Origin: Anaerolineales bacterium UBA6663
GTDB taxonomy: Bacteria; Chloroflexota; Anaerolineae; Anaerolineales; UBA6663
Assembly (NCBI GenBank): GCA_002455335.1
Contig: DKKP01000354.1
Coordinates: forward strand, 1 to 10,373
Direction of reading: 5' to 3'
Length of the DNA stretch: 10,373 bases
Part shown: positions 1-7,941 of the stretch, piece after piece
How positions within the stretch are numbered: position 1 is the first letter of the stretch
Layout of the letters: each line of letters starts with the position of its first letter
Program-made: the position numbers and the translations under genes
Notes under the pieces: model-generated
Databases searched by the model: none
What the model was told of the DNA's origin: nothing
Seen by the model: the letters and a program-made list of their open reading frames with translations, nothing else

Positions 1-875
1 CCGCCGGCGCGCGCGACCTGCACCTCGGTCAGCTGGCCGCCGCCGACCTGGACGTAGCCGCGGCCGCCGATGGCGGGCAGGGTGGCGGCGTCGGGGCGCT
101 TGAGCAGTTCCTTCGAGTCGTCGGCGGTTTCAACCCGCAGACAGATGCGGAACTTCATGTTCGCGCGCATCTGGTCCGACACGGCGCCAGCCGGGCGCTG
201 CGTGGCCAGGATCAGGGTGACGCCGAAGGCGCGGCCGAGGCGCGTGATCTGCTCGAACTGGAGCTTGTAGTCCGGGTTCTGCACGATCATCTCGGCAAAC
301 TCGTCCACGATCACGAACAGGTGCGGGAAGGTCTGCGGCAGCGTGTCGTCGGGCTTGAGCCGTGGGATGACGCGCTTGCGGTAATCGACCAGATCGCCGA
401 CGCGGCCGTCGGCCAGCGCCTTCGAGCGCCGATCCATCTCGGCCTTGATGGCGATGAAGATGCGCTCGACCGCGTTGCCCTGCAGGTTGGTGGCGATGTC
501 GACGCAGTGCGGGAGTTTCTTGAACGGCTCGAAGGCCGCGCCGCCCTTGAAGTCGACCAGCACGAAGTTGACGATACGCGGATCGTACTTGATCGCCATC
601 GCGCCGATCAGGGTGAGGAGCAGCTCCGACTTGCCGGAGCCCGTGGTGCCCGCGATCATGCCGTGCACGCCGTCGCCGTCGGCCTTGGCCGAGAACTTCA
701 TGCTGCGGATCTCTTTCGACGAGATCAGGCCGATCGGGGCATTGAGCCACTCCTGGTTGTCGGGCAGCATCGACTTGCGCCAGTTTTCGGCGATCGGCAA
801 CTGGCCGACGCGGTCGATCTTCTTGCCGAGGATCAGCGTGTACATCTCAAGCATGTTGATCGAGCGCGGGATCTC
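1..875 (-). repeat. Internal tandem repeat, copy 3 (D1 ATPase domain; cut by window edge)
   Basis: Residues 1843 to 2133 of the EccC-like protein. It begins at EIPRS and contains NQEWL, PIGLISS, GTTGSGKS (1918-1925), LVDFKGGAAF, Walker B DE (2033-2034) and ATQRPAG. The window ends just after VQVARAG, the point where copies 1 and 2 continue into the linker and the D2-type domain. A sixth P-loop domain outside the window is therefore expected; this is inference. Confidence 0.85.
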
Positions 876-3800
876 GGCGGCCGGGCGCTTGCCGCCGATG
901 TCGAACCAGGCCTTCTCCATGCGCTCGGCCAGACGCGAGTACGCGTCTTTCTCATGCGCCAGCGTCGGCATGGCGACGTGGAACTCGAGCGGCTGGCCCT
1001 CGTGCGCGATCAGGCCGCGGCCGGGCACGTTGGCCAGGCTGAGCGCGCCGCGCCCGACGATGTCGTAGTAGGCGCTTGGGTCGGCCAGCGTGAACGCCAC
1101 CCGCTGGGTCAGCAGGTTCATCAGCTTGTTTGTGACGTCGTTGATCTGCGTGGCGGTGATGATGTATGAGATGCCGAAGGCGCGGCCGTCGCGGATCAGG
1201 CCGGTCAGTTCGTCGAGCAGGTATTCGTAGCTCTCCTTGAACTCGGCGAAATTGTCGATGACGACCACGACCGCCGGGAACATGGCGTCTGGGTTGTCCA
1301 TGTGCTCGGCGTTGTAGTCCTCGATCGACGCGTACTTCTGGAGCTTATCCTGGCGCTCGGTCATGATGCCGCGCAGCAGGCGGAAGAGCTGCTCGACCCG
1401 CTCGGGCTGCGACGAGTCGATCGTGGCGCCGCAGTGGGGCAGGCTGCGCAGGCTCTTCAGGCCGCCGCGCCCGAAGTCGAGGGCGTAGATGTGCAGCTCG
1501 TTTGGCGAGCGCTGCGCGGCCAGCGAGAACAGCAGGCTCTTGATGAACGTGGTCTTGCCGCGGCCCGAGGCGCCGAAGACGGCCACCGGGTCAGACGACA
1601 TGTCGAGCGTCAGCAGCCGCTGCTCGGCGCGGAATGGGTTGTCGACAATGCCGAAGGTGGCCTTGAGCGGCACAGGTGCCTGGTAGTGCCAGGGCCGCCA
1701 CAGCGCCACGGGCTCTTCGTTGTCGGCCCAGGCCTTGAGCTCGGGGCAAAGCACGACCGTGTTGTCGCCGGCCGCGATGCCCTCGTTGATGTAGGTGGCG
1801 TCGACCGGGCCGTTGAGCGACAGGCGCTCGGGAAGTGGATCGGGCCAGGGCTTGAACTGCTTCGGGATGCCCTGGCGGTGCGCCTCGGCCGCGAGCGCGC
1901 CGACGATCCAGTCGATCATCAGCCCCGGCTTGGTCTCGGTCGACATCCCAAGCGCCGTCAGGATTTCGTCGGTCGGGTAGAGCGGGTCGGGTCTGTCGTC
2001 GGTGTAGTCGCCGCCGGCGCGCGCGACCTGCACTTCGGTCAGCAACTCGGTGCCGGCCTGGATGTAGCCGCGGCCGCCGATCTGCGGCAGACGGGCGGCA
2101 TCCGGCTTCTTGAGCAGCTCTTTCGAGTCCTCGGGCGTCTCCACCCGCAGACAGACTCGGAACTTCATGTTGGCGCGCATCTGATCCGAGACCACGCCGG
2201 CCGGGCGCTGGGTGGCCAGGATGAGCGAGACGCCGTAGGCGCGGCCAAGGCGCGTGACCGACTCGAACTGGGCCTTGTACTCGGGGTTGGTCGAGATCAT
2301 CTCCGCGAACTCGTCGACGACGACAAACAGGTGCGGGAAGGTCTCGGGCAGGTCGGGGCGCTTCTGCGGCACGACCTTGGCCCGGTACTTGACCAGGTCG
2401 TCGACGCGCGAGCGCGCCAGCAGCGCGGCGCGCCGATCCATCTCGGCCTTGATGGCGATGAAGATGCGCTCGACGGCGTTGCCCTGCAGGTTGGTGGCGA
2501 TGTCGACGCAGTGCGGCAGCTTCTTGAACGGCTCGAAGGCCGCGCCGCCCTTGAAGTCGACCATGACGAAGTTGACGATGCGCGGGTCGTACTTGATCGC
2601 CATCGCGCCGATCATGGTCAACAGCAGCTCGGATTTGCCAGAGCCCGTGGTGCCCGCGATCATGCCGTGCACGCCATCCGCCTGGGCGTGGAACGACATC
2701 GTGCGCACTTCTTTCGATGAGACCAGGCCGATCGGCGACTTGAGCCACTCCTGGTTCTCGGGCAGCATCGACTTGCGCCAGTTCTCGGCGATCGGCAGGT
2801 CGCCGATCCGGTCCATCGTGCGGCCCTCGAGCAGCGTGAACATGTCGAGGATGCTGAGCGAGCGCGGCAGCTCGGCCGCCGGGCGCTTGCCGCCGATCGA
2901 GAACCAGGCGCGTTCCATCCGGCCGGCGATCAGCTGATAGGGGTCGATGTCGGCGTTGGCGTAGGCGACGCGCTCGCCCGGGCCGACGCCGGGCATGCCA
3001 ACGTGGAACTCGAGCGGGACCGGGTTGTCCTTCACGACGACCGAGATCAGGCCGCGGCCTGGGACGTTGTCGAAGCTGCGCGCGCCCGTGCCGACGATGT
3101 CTGCGTACTGCATTCGATCGGCCTGGGCGAAGGTCAGACGTTGGCTGAGCAGGTTGAAAAGCTTGGCCGTGACCTCGCCCGGCGTGCCGGCCGTGATGAC
3201 GAAGTACATGCCAAAGGCGCGGCCGTCGCGGATGAGGGCCATGAGCTCGGGCAACTGTTGCTCGTAGCTCTCCTTGAACTCGGCGAAGTTATCGATCACG
3301 ACCACGATCTCGGGCAAGATATTGGTCGGGTTCTTGGCGTTGTGCTCGGCCAGGTTGGCGTACTTCGAGAGCCGGTCCTGGCGCTCGTTGATGAAGTTGC
3401 GCAACATGCGCAGCAGCTGATCGACGCGCGCGGTCTCCGAGGCGTCGATCGAGGCGCCAAGGTGCGGGATGGCCTTGATACCCTTGAGGCCGCCGCGGCC
3501 GAAGTCGAGCGCGTACATGTGCAGCTCGTCGGGCGAGCGCTGCGCGGCCAGCGCGGTCAGCAAGGTCTTGACGAACACGGTTTTGCCGCGGCCCGATTGG
3601 CCAAGTACGACGATCGGCTCGGCGGCATCGAGCGTGAGCAGGCGCTGTTCGGCGCGATACGGATTGTCGATGAGGCCGATGTCGACCCGCAAGGGCCGGG
3701 GGTTCTTCCAATCGACGGTTGACCAAAGCGGCTTCTCGTCGATGTTGTCGAGCCACTGCTTGAGCGTCGGGTTGACGGTCAGCGTGCGGTTGGGCTCGAG

Positions 3801-6401
3801 CGTTCGCTCGGTGTTGAGATAACGGGCGTCGACGGGCTCGGTCAGCGACAGGTCGGTCGGGAGCGGGTCGGGCCAGGGCTTGGTCTGCACCGGCACGCCA
3901 TCGCGCTTGGCGCGCAGCGCCGCGATGCCCACGATCCAGTCGACCAGGGTGGTGGGCACGTCGCCGGGCTTCATGCCGAGCGCTTCGCCGACCTCTTGCG
4001 GCGCGTAGAGCGGCGCATCGGGGCCCTGCTGCGAAAGGATCGAGGGCTGTTCGTCGAGCCAGATCACGTCGGGCAGGGTCTGGGTACGGTCGTCTGTGTA
4101 GTCGCCGCCGGCGCGCGCCACCTGCATGGCGCTGAGGATGTCGTTTCCGACCTGGATGTAGCCGCGGCCGCCGAGGTTGGGCAGGAAGGCGGCGTCGGGC
4201 CGGCCGAGGAGCTCCTTCGAGTCCTCGGAGGTCTCGACGCGCAGACAGATGCGGAACTTCATGTTCGCGCGCATCTGATCGGAGACGACGCCGGCCGGGC
4301 GCTGCGTGGCCAGGATCAGCGACACACCGAAAGCTCGGCCAAGCCGCGTGATCGACTCGAACTGGGCGCGATAGTCCGGGTTCTGCGTGATCATCTCCGC
4401 GAACTCGTCCACCACGATGAACAGGTGCGGGAAGGTCTTGGGCAGGTCGTCGTCGGGGCCCAGCTTGGGCGCGATCTTGGCGCGGTAGTCGACCAGGTCC
4501 TTGGCGTTGGCGCGCGCGAGCAGGGTGGAGCGATCCTCCATGACCGCCTGGATCGCGACGAACATGCGCTCGACGGCGTTGGCCTCGAGGTTGGTCAGGA
4601 TGTCGACGACGTGCGGCAGCTTCTTGAACGGCTCGAAGGCCGCGCCGCCCTTGAAGTCGACGAGCACGAAGTTGACGATGCGCGGGTCGTACTTGACCGC
4701 CATCCCCGCGATCATGGTCAGCAGCAGCTCGGATTTGCCCGAGCCCGTGGTGCCCGCGATCATGCCGTGGACGCCATCGCCGCCTTCCTTGGCCGAGAAG
4801 ATCAGGTGGCGCACCTCGCGGCTCGAGACCATGCCGATCGGCGTGCTCAGCCATTCCTGGTTCTTGGGCACGAGGCTGTGCTTCCAGTTGTCGGGCAGCG
4901 GGATCTTGTCGGCCGTGTTGATGCGCTTGCCGCGCAGCACGGTCTCCATCTGGAGCAGGTCGACCGAGCGCGGGAGGTCGGAGCCGAACGGGCGCTGAAG
5001 CTCGAGCCGCCGGATGCGGGCCGCGAACTGCTGACGCGCGTCCTGGGCGTTGAGCAGGTCGGCGATGCCGAGGTAACGCGCGGCGTTGAAGCCGACCTCG
5101 GTGTAGCGGAAGACCGTCTTCTCGCCGACGGCCGCGACCTCGATCATGGCCTGGCACTCCGACGGCACCTGCGCGGGTGTGTTGGCCAGGAAGATGATCG
5201 CGGCGCCGAGGGTCGGGCCGTTGGCGTTGATCGTGGCCACCACGGCCTCGGCCGAGACCTCTTTGAGCGGCGAGCCATCGGGCATCTCGCCGAGCAGGTC
5301 GACCACGACCAGCAGGAACGGCAGCGACACGTCGCCGATGTTGGCCTTCTCGTCGTCGCTTGTGTCGCGCAGACGCACCTGGCGCGAGTCGAGTTCCTTC
5401 TTGATGCGTTTCCAGAATCCCTGCACCTTGTCGCTCTCGGGCGCAAAGCATAGCTGATCGTACTGCTTGGGCTTGCCGGCGTCGTCGTCTTCGCCGATTC
5501 CGCGCACCGTCGCATGCGGCAGCCACTCGGCCCATTGCCAGCTGGTCTCGCTATGCGGGTGTCCGACGACGTACAGGCGTGTGTCCTGCGCCGAGTGGAA
5601 GCCGCAGAAATGCGCGAGCATGGCGCGCGCGTAGTCGGCCGCCTGCGTCGGGTTGGCGCCAAAGATACCGAGCGTGTGCTTCGCCGGCAACAGACCCTCG
5701 CTGTTGCCGGGCGCCTGAGCGGGCGCGGCACCGGCGTCGCCGCCGGAGGTCGGCGCGGGAGGCGGGGCGAAAGCCGGGCGGAGCGGGATCGTGATCGGGA
5801 CGTCGCTGAGCACAAGCGAGTCTGCGGCAAGTTGAGCGGCGTCGCGGAGCAACGGGCTTGCGTCGCCGCCGTCCCCGCCAGCGCCGCCCTGGAGGACGTA
5901 CACCACGGTGGACGGGCGGCTGCCCGATCCGATGCGCACCGCGCCGAAGTCGCGGTCGCCGGGGCGGCGCTCCCAAAGCCGTGAGCCGAAGCGGCTGACC
6001 TCTTTGCGCGCGGCGACGTCGAGCAGGGTCGAGACGTCGGGATAGTTGAACCTGTAATGCAGACGCTGGGCGTTGTGCTGCCGGTTCATATCCTGACGCA
6101 GCTCGACGAGCGTGTCTTTGTATTGTTTTTCCTTGAGCTTGTAGATCTGGCCGGCGCGCCAGGCCTGGTAGATGCTGTAGGCGACCGAGAGCAGCATGGC
6201 GCCGCCCATGGGCAGGATCAGCAGGAGGTTTCCGGTGCCCGAGACCGCCACAAACCCGACGATCGTGATCAGCGGCAGGATCATCTGCACGATGTCCTGC
6301 CCGCCCGCACCCGTGCGGCTCGGCGGCGCCGGGATGGGCACCTGAGCGACCGGAAGTTCAGGCTGAACGCGTGGGGGGCGATCGATGTACTCGATGGGCA
6401 T
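1..6401 (-). CDS. eccC: EccC/EssC-type type VII secretion ATPase with tandemly repeated FtsK/SpoIIIE domains (3' end outside window)
   Basis: Membrane-bound motor ATPase of a type VII (ESX/WXG100) secretion system. Proteins of this family recognise and energise export of WXG100-type substrates from the cytoplasmic face of the membrane. Residues 1-35 are a Pro-rich cytoplasmic leader (RPPRVQPELP), followed by two hydrophobic segments at about 37-55 and 58-80. A charged helical stretch (82-115) leads to the family signature RLWERRPGDRDFGAVRIG (141-158). An ATPase-like but degenerate domain spans about 237-470 (LGIFGANP at 244; WLPH at 293-296; VVVD ending at D368). Five P-loop domains follow. 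D1-type GTTGSGKS lies at 550-557, 1250-1257 and 1918-1925, with Walker B DE at 665-666, 1363-1364 and 2033-2034. D2-type GxSGRGKT lies at 934-941 and 1610-1617, with DN at 1037-1038 and 1716-1717. LVDFKGGAAF and ATQRPAG, typical of EccC D1, occur in each D1 copy. EccC is usually about 1200-1500 residues with three ATPase domains; this one exceeds 2133. The start is the first ATG after an in-frame stop at 6432-6434. The frame is open to the window edge. Family is certain; exact subfamily and substrates are unknown. Confidence 0.93.
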   Translation of the reverse strand, partial: MPIEYIDRPPRVQPELPVAQVPIPAPPSRTGAGGQDIVQMILPLITIVGFVAVSGTGNLLLILPMGGAMLLSVAYSIYQAWRAGQIYKLKEKQYKDTLVELRQDMNRQHNAQRLHYRFNYPDVSTLLDVAARKEVSRFGSRLWERRPGDRDFGAVRIGSGSRPSTVVYVLQGGAGGDGGDASPLLRDAAQLAADSLVLSDVPITIPLRPAFAPPPAPTSGGDAGAAPAQAPGNSEGLLPAKHTLGIFGANPTQAADYARAMLAHFCGFHSAQDTRLYVVGHPHSETSWQWAEWLPHATVRGIGEDDDAGKPKQYDQLCFAPESDKVQGFWKRIKKELDSRQVRLRDTSDDEKANIGDVSLPFLLVVVDLLGEMPDGSPLKEVSAEAVVATINANGPTLGAAIIFLANTPAQVPSECQAMIEVAAVGEKTVFRYTEVGFNAARYLGIADLLNAQDARQQFAARIRRLELQRPFGSDLPRSVDLLQMETVLRGKRINTADKIPLPDNWKHSLVPKNQEWLSTPIGMVSSREVRHLIFSAKEGGDGVHGMIAGTTGSGKSELLLTMIAGMAVKYDPRIVNFVLVDFKGGAAFEPFKKLPHVVDILTNLEANAVERMFVAIQAVMEDRSTLLARANAKDLVDYRAKIAPKLGPDDDLPKTFPHLFIVVDEFAEMITQNPDYRAQFESITRLGRAFGVSLILATQRPAGVVSDQMRANMKFRICLRVETSEDSKELLGRPDAAFLPNLGGRGYIQVGNDILSAMQVARAGGDYTDDRTQTLPDVIWLDEQPSILSQQGPDAPLYAPQEVGEALGMKPGDVPTTLVDWIVGIAALRAKRDGVPVQTKPWPDPLPTDLSLTEPVDARYLNTERTLEPNRTLTVNPTLKQWLDNIDEKPLWSTVDWKNPRPLRVDIGLIDNPYRAEQRLLTLDAAEPIVVLGQSGRGKTVFVKTLLTALAAQRSPDELHMYALDFGRGGLKGIKAIPHLGASIDASETARVDQLLRMLRNFINERQDRLSKYANLAEHNAKNPTNILPEIVVVIDNFAEFKESYEQQLPELMALIRDGRAFGMYFVITAGTPGEVTAKLFNLLSQRLTFAQADRMQYADIVGTGARSFDNVPGRGLISVVVKDNPVPLEFHVGMPGVGPGERVAYANADIDPYQLIAGRMERAWFSIGGKRPAAELPRSLSILDMFTLLEGRTMDRIGDLPIAENWRKSMLPENQEWLKSPIGLVSSKEVRTMSFHAQADGVHGMIAGTTGSGKSELLLTMIGAMAIKYDPRIVNFVMVDFKGGAAFEPFKKLPHCVDIATNLQGNAVERIFIAIKAEMDRRAALLARSRVDDLVKYRAKVVPQKRPDLPETFPHLFVVVDEFAEMISTNPEYKAQFESVTRLGRAYGVSLILATQRPAGVVSDQMRANMKFRVCLRVETPEDSKELLKKPDAARLPQIGGRGYIQAGTELLTEVQVARAGGDYTDDRPDPLYPTDEILTALGMSTETKPGLMIDWIVGALAAEAHRQGIPKQFKPWPDPLPERLSLNGPVDATYINEGIAAGDNTVVLCPELKAWADNEEPVALWRPWHYQAPVPLKATFGIVDNPFRAEQRLLTLDMSSDPVAVFGASGRGKTTFIKSLLFSLAAQRSPNELHIYALDFGRGGLKSLRSLPHCGATIDSSQPERVEQLFRLLRGIMTERQDKLQKYASIEDYNAEHMDNPDAMFPAVVVVIDNFAEFKESYEYLLDELTGLIRDGRAFGISYIITATQINDVTNKLMNLLTQRVAFTLADPSAYYDIVGRGALSLANVPGRGLIAHEGQPLEFHVAMPTLAHEKDAYSRLAERMEKAWFDIGGKRPAAEIPRSINMLEMYTLILGKKIDRVGQLPIAENWRKSMLPDNQEWLNAPIGLISSKEIRSMKFSAKADGDGVHGMIAGTTGSGKSELLLTLIGAMAIKYDPRIVNFVLVDFKGGAAFEPFKKLPHCVDIATNLQGNAVERIFIAIKAEMDRRSKALADGRVGDLVDYRKRVIPRLKPDDTLPQTFPHLFVIVDEFAEMIVQNPDYKLQFEQITRLGRAFGVTLILATQRPAGAVSDQMRANMKFRICLRVETADDSKELLKRPDAATLPAIGGRGYVQVGGGQLTEVQVARAG
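876..2873 (-). repeat. Internal tandem repeat, copy 2 (D1+D2 ATPase pair, 666 codons)
   Basis: Residues 1177-1842. The order of motifs is the same as in copy 1: ELPRS, NQEWL, PIGLVSS, D1-type GTTGSGKS (1250-1257) with DE at 1363-1364, a linker with KPWPDPLP, then D2-type GASGRGKT (1610-1617) with DN at 1716-1717, ending in GGKRPAAE. The D1 part is nearly identical to copy 3: 2431-2677 against 427-673 shows about 15 mismatches in 247 nt by hand count, many of them silent. Confidence 0.9.
2874..4979 (-). repeat. Internal tandem repeat, copy 1 (D1+D2 ATPase pair, 702 codons)
   Basis: Residues 475-1176 of the EccC-like protein. The unit begins at DLPRS, runs through a pre-ATPase segment (NQEWL, PIGMVSS), a D1-type P-loop domain (GTTGSGKS 550-557, DE 665-666, ATQRPAG), a linker containing KPWPDPLP, and a D2-type domain (GQSGRGKT 934-941, ALDFGRGGLK, DN 1037-1038). 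It ends with a segment leading to GGKRPAAE. It is about 36 residues longer than copy 2. Extra residues sit after GGDYTDDR, in the D1-D2 linker, and near the end of the D2 module after PLEFHV. It is the most divergent of the three copies. Even so, 4611-4661 matches 2511-2561 of copy 2 base for base (51 nt). Confidence 0.9.
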
Positions 6402-6469
6402 CGGGAGGTGTCTCTCGGTCCTTTGGTCGGCCTATTACGCGATTATGCAATTAACGCTGTTCCGGTCCG

Positions 6470-6498
6470 ATTGTGGCATGGGGGGCGGGTAGAGTCAA
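6470..6498 (-). promoter_or_regulatory. Candidate sigma-70-type promoter for the eccC-like gene
   Basis: On the minus strand there is TTGACT (6498-6493), a 17-nt spacer, then CACAAT (6475-6470). These match the -35 consensus at 5 of 6 and the -10 consensus at 4 of 6 positions. The site lies about 70 nt upstream of the ATG at 6401 and downstream of the aldolase terminator hairpin. A second -10-like hexamer, CATAAT (6447-6442), lies closer to the gene in a local AT-rich patch but lacks a good -35. This is motif matching only. Confidence 0.4.
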
Positions 6499-6524
6499 AT
6501 CAACCTGTGGGGCCGGAGGCTTAA

Positions 6525-6559
6525 AGGACACGGGCCGCCTGGTGTGCGGCCCGTGTCCT
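6525..6559 (-). terminator. Rho-independent terminator of the aldolase gene
   Basis: A perfect 14-bp inverted repeat (6525-6538 with 6546-6559) is separated by a 7-nt loop. It lies 20 nt past the aldolase stop codon. On the minus strand the stem is followed by TTTAAG, a short and imperfect T-tract. The position between two same-strand genes suggests that the eccC-like gene is transcribed separately from the aldolase. Confidence 0.75.
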
Positions 6560-6579
6560 CATTGCAGCGCCGTCGCGCT

Positions 6580-7674
<1,095 letters not shown>

Positions 7675-7681
7675 GGGAACC

Positions 7682-7688
7682 TCCTCGG
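7682..7688 (-). promoter_or_regulatory. Ribosome binding site of the aldolase gene
   Basis: The minus strand reads GAGGAGG, with five bases before the ATG at 7674. This near-consensus Shine-Dalgarno sequence decides the start codon in favour of 7674 over the longer open frame. Confidence 0.85.
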
Positions 7689-7711
7689 TTGTTGGATGAA
7701 GTTGATCTTTC

Positions 7712-7720
7712 AGTCTAGCA
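7712..7720 (-). promoter_or_regulatory. Candidate extended -10 promoter of the aldolase gene
   Basis: The minus strand reads TGCTAGACT, an extended -10 pattern (TG-N-TAGACT), about 40 nt before the aldolase ATG. No convincing -35 hexamer is visible at normal spacing, which is tolerated in extended -10 promoters. Motif match only. Confidence 0.35.
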
Positions 7721-7743
7721 CGGAGTCCGGCAGCGATCGGCCG

Positions 7744-7759
7744 TGACCCGGTCGGGTCA
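7744..7759. promoter_or_regulatory. Dyad TGACCCG-GT-CGGGTCA, candidate operator
   Basis: Two perfect 7-bp half-sites are separated by 2 bp. The dyad lies in the divergent fbaB-pfp intergenic region, just upstream of the candidate aldolase -10 and roughly 200 bp upstream of the phosphofructokinase start. Its size and symmetry suit a dimeric regulator, but the cognate protein is unknown and no second copy was seen in the window. Confidence 0.35.
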
Positions 7760-7872
7760 TGATGGATGTCACGCCTGCGCCTCTGCGTTTCGGCAAGCGA
7801 CGACGACGTGGCCGGCTGGTTCGTCCGTGCGAAACGCAAGAAAAAGCCGGGCGTGTCTTGGGGGCTCGGATG

Positions 7873-7901
7873 TTTCACGGCTCATCCAGCTGATGTAGAA
7901 T
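7873..7901 (+). promoter_or_regulatory. Candidate promoter of the phosphofructokinase gene
   Basis: TTTCAC (7873-7878) and TAGAAT (7896-7901) are separated by 17 nt, about 40 nt before the ATG at 7942. The -10 is good (5 of 6) and the -35 is weak. A short ACCC/GGGT hairpin (about 7916-7926) lies in the presumed leader. Confidence 0.35.
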
Positions 7902-7941
7902 AACTGAAATCCCTAACCCGTAAGGGTGTTGTGAGGCAAAC

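Noticed and set aside
1..4979. Repeats as a mobile element or as several separate ftsK genes
   Set aside because: No terminal inverted repeats, transposase or target duplications were seen. The repeats stay in one reading frame with no stop codon or start region between copies, so they are internal domains of one protein.
876..4979. Possibility that the tandem copies are an assembly error
   Set aside because: Copies 1 and 2 differ in length by about 36 codons and in many residues, and copies 2 and 3 also differ at many sites, so they are not simple duplicates of the same reads. Long-read confirmation would still be useful.
3996..5453. Long plus-strand open frame (485 codons) inside the EccC-like gene, with similar ones at 1302-2720, 321-1169 and 3003-3722
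   Set aside because: They lie antisense to a gene with strong family motifs. Their proteins are rich in Arg, Gly, Asp, Val and Leu without any recognisable domain. They recur at matching places in each repeat copy, as expected for mirror frames of GC-rich coding DNA.
3289..5535. Minus-strand open frame of 748 codons, with another at 1591-2748
   Set aside because: These are in a different frame from the EccC-like protein. They encode Arg/Ala-rich sequence with no motifs, while the overlapping frame holds every Walker and FtsK signature.
7675..7878. N-terminal extension of the aldolase by 68 residues
   Set aside because: The extension has no similarity to the family. A strong Shine-Dalgarno and promoter-like sequence lie inside it, and the start at 7674 gives the normal length.
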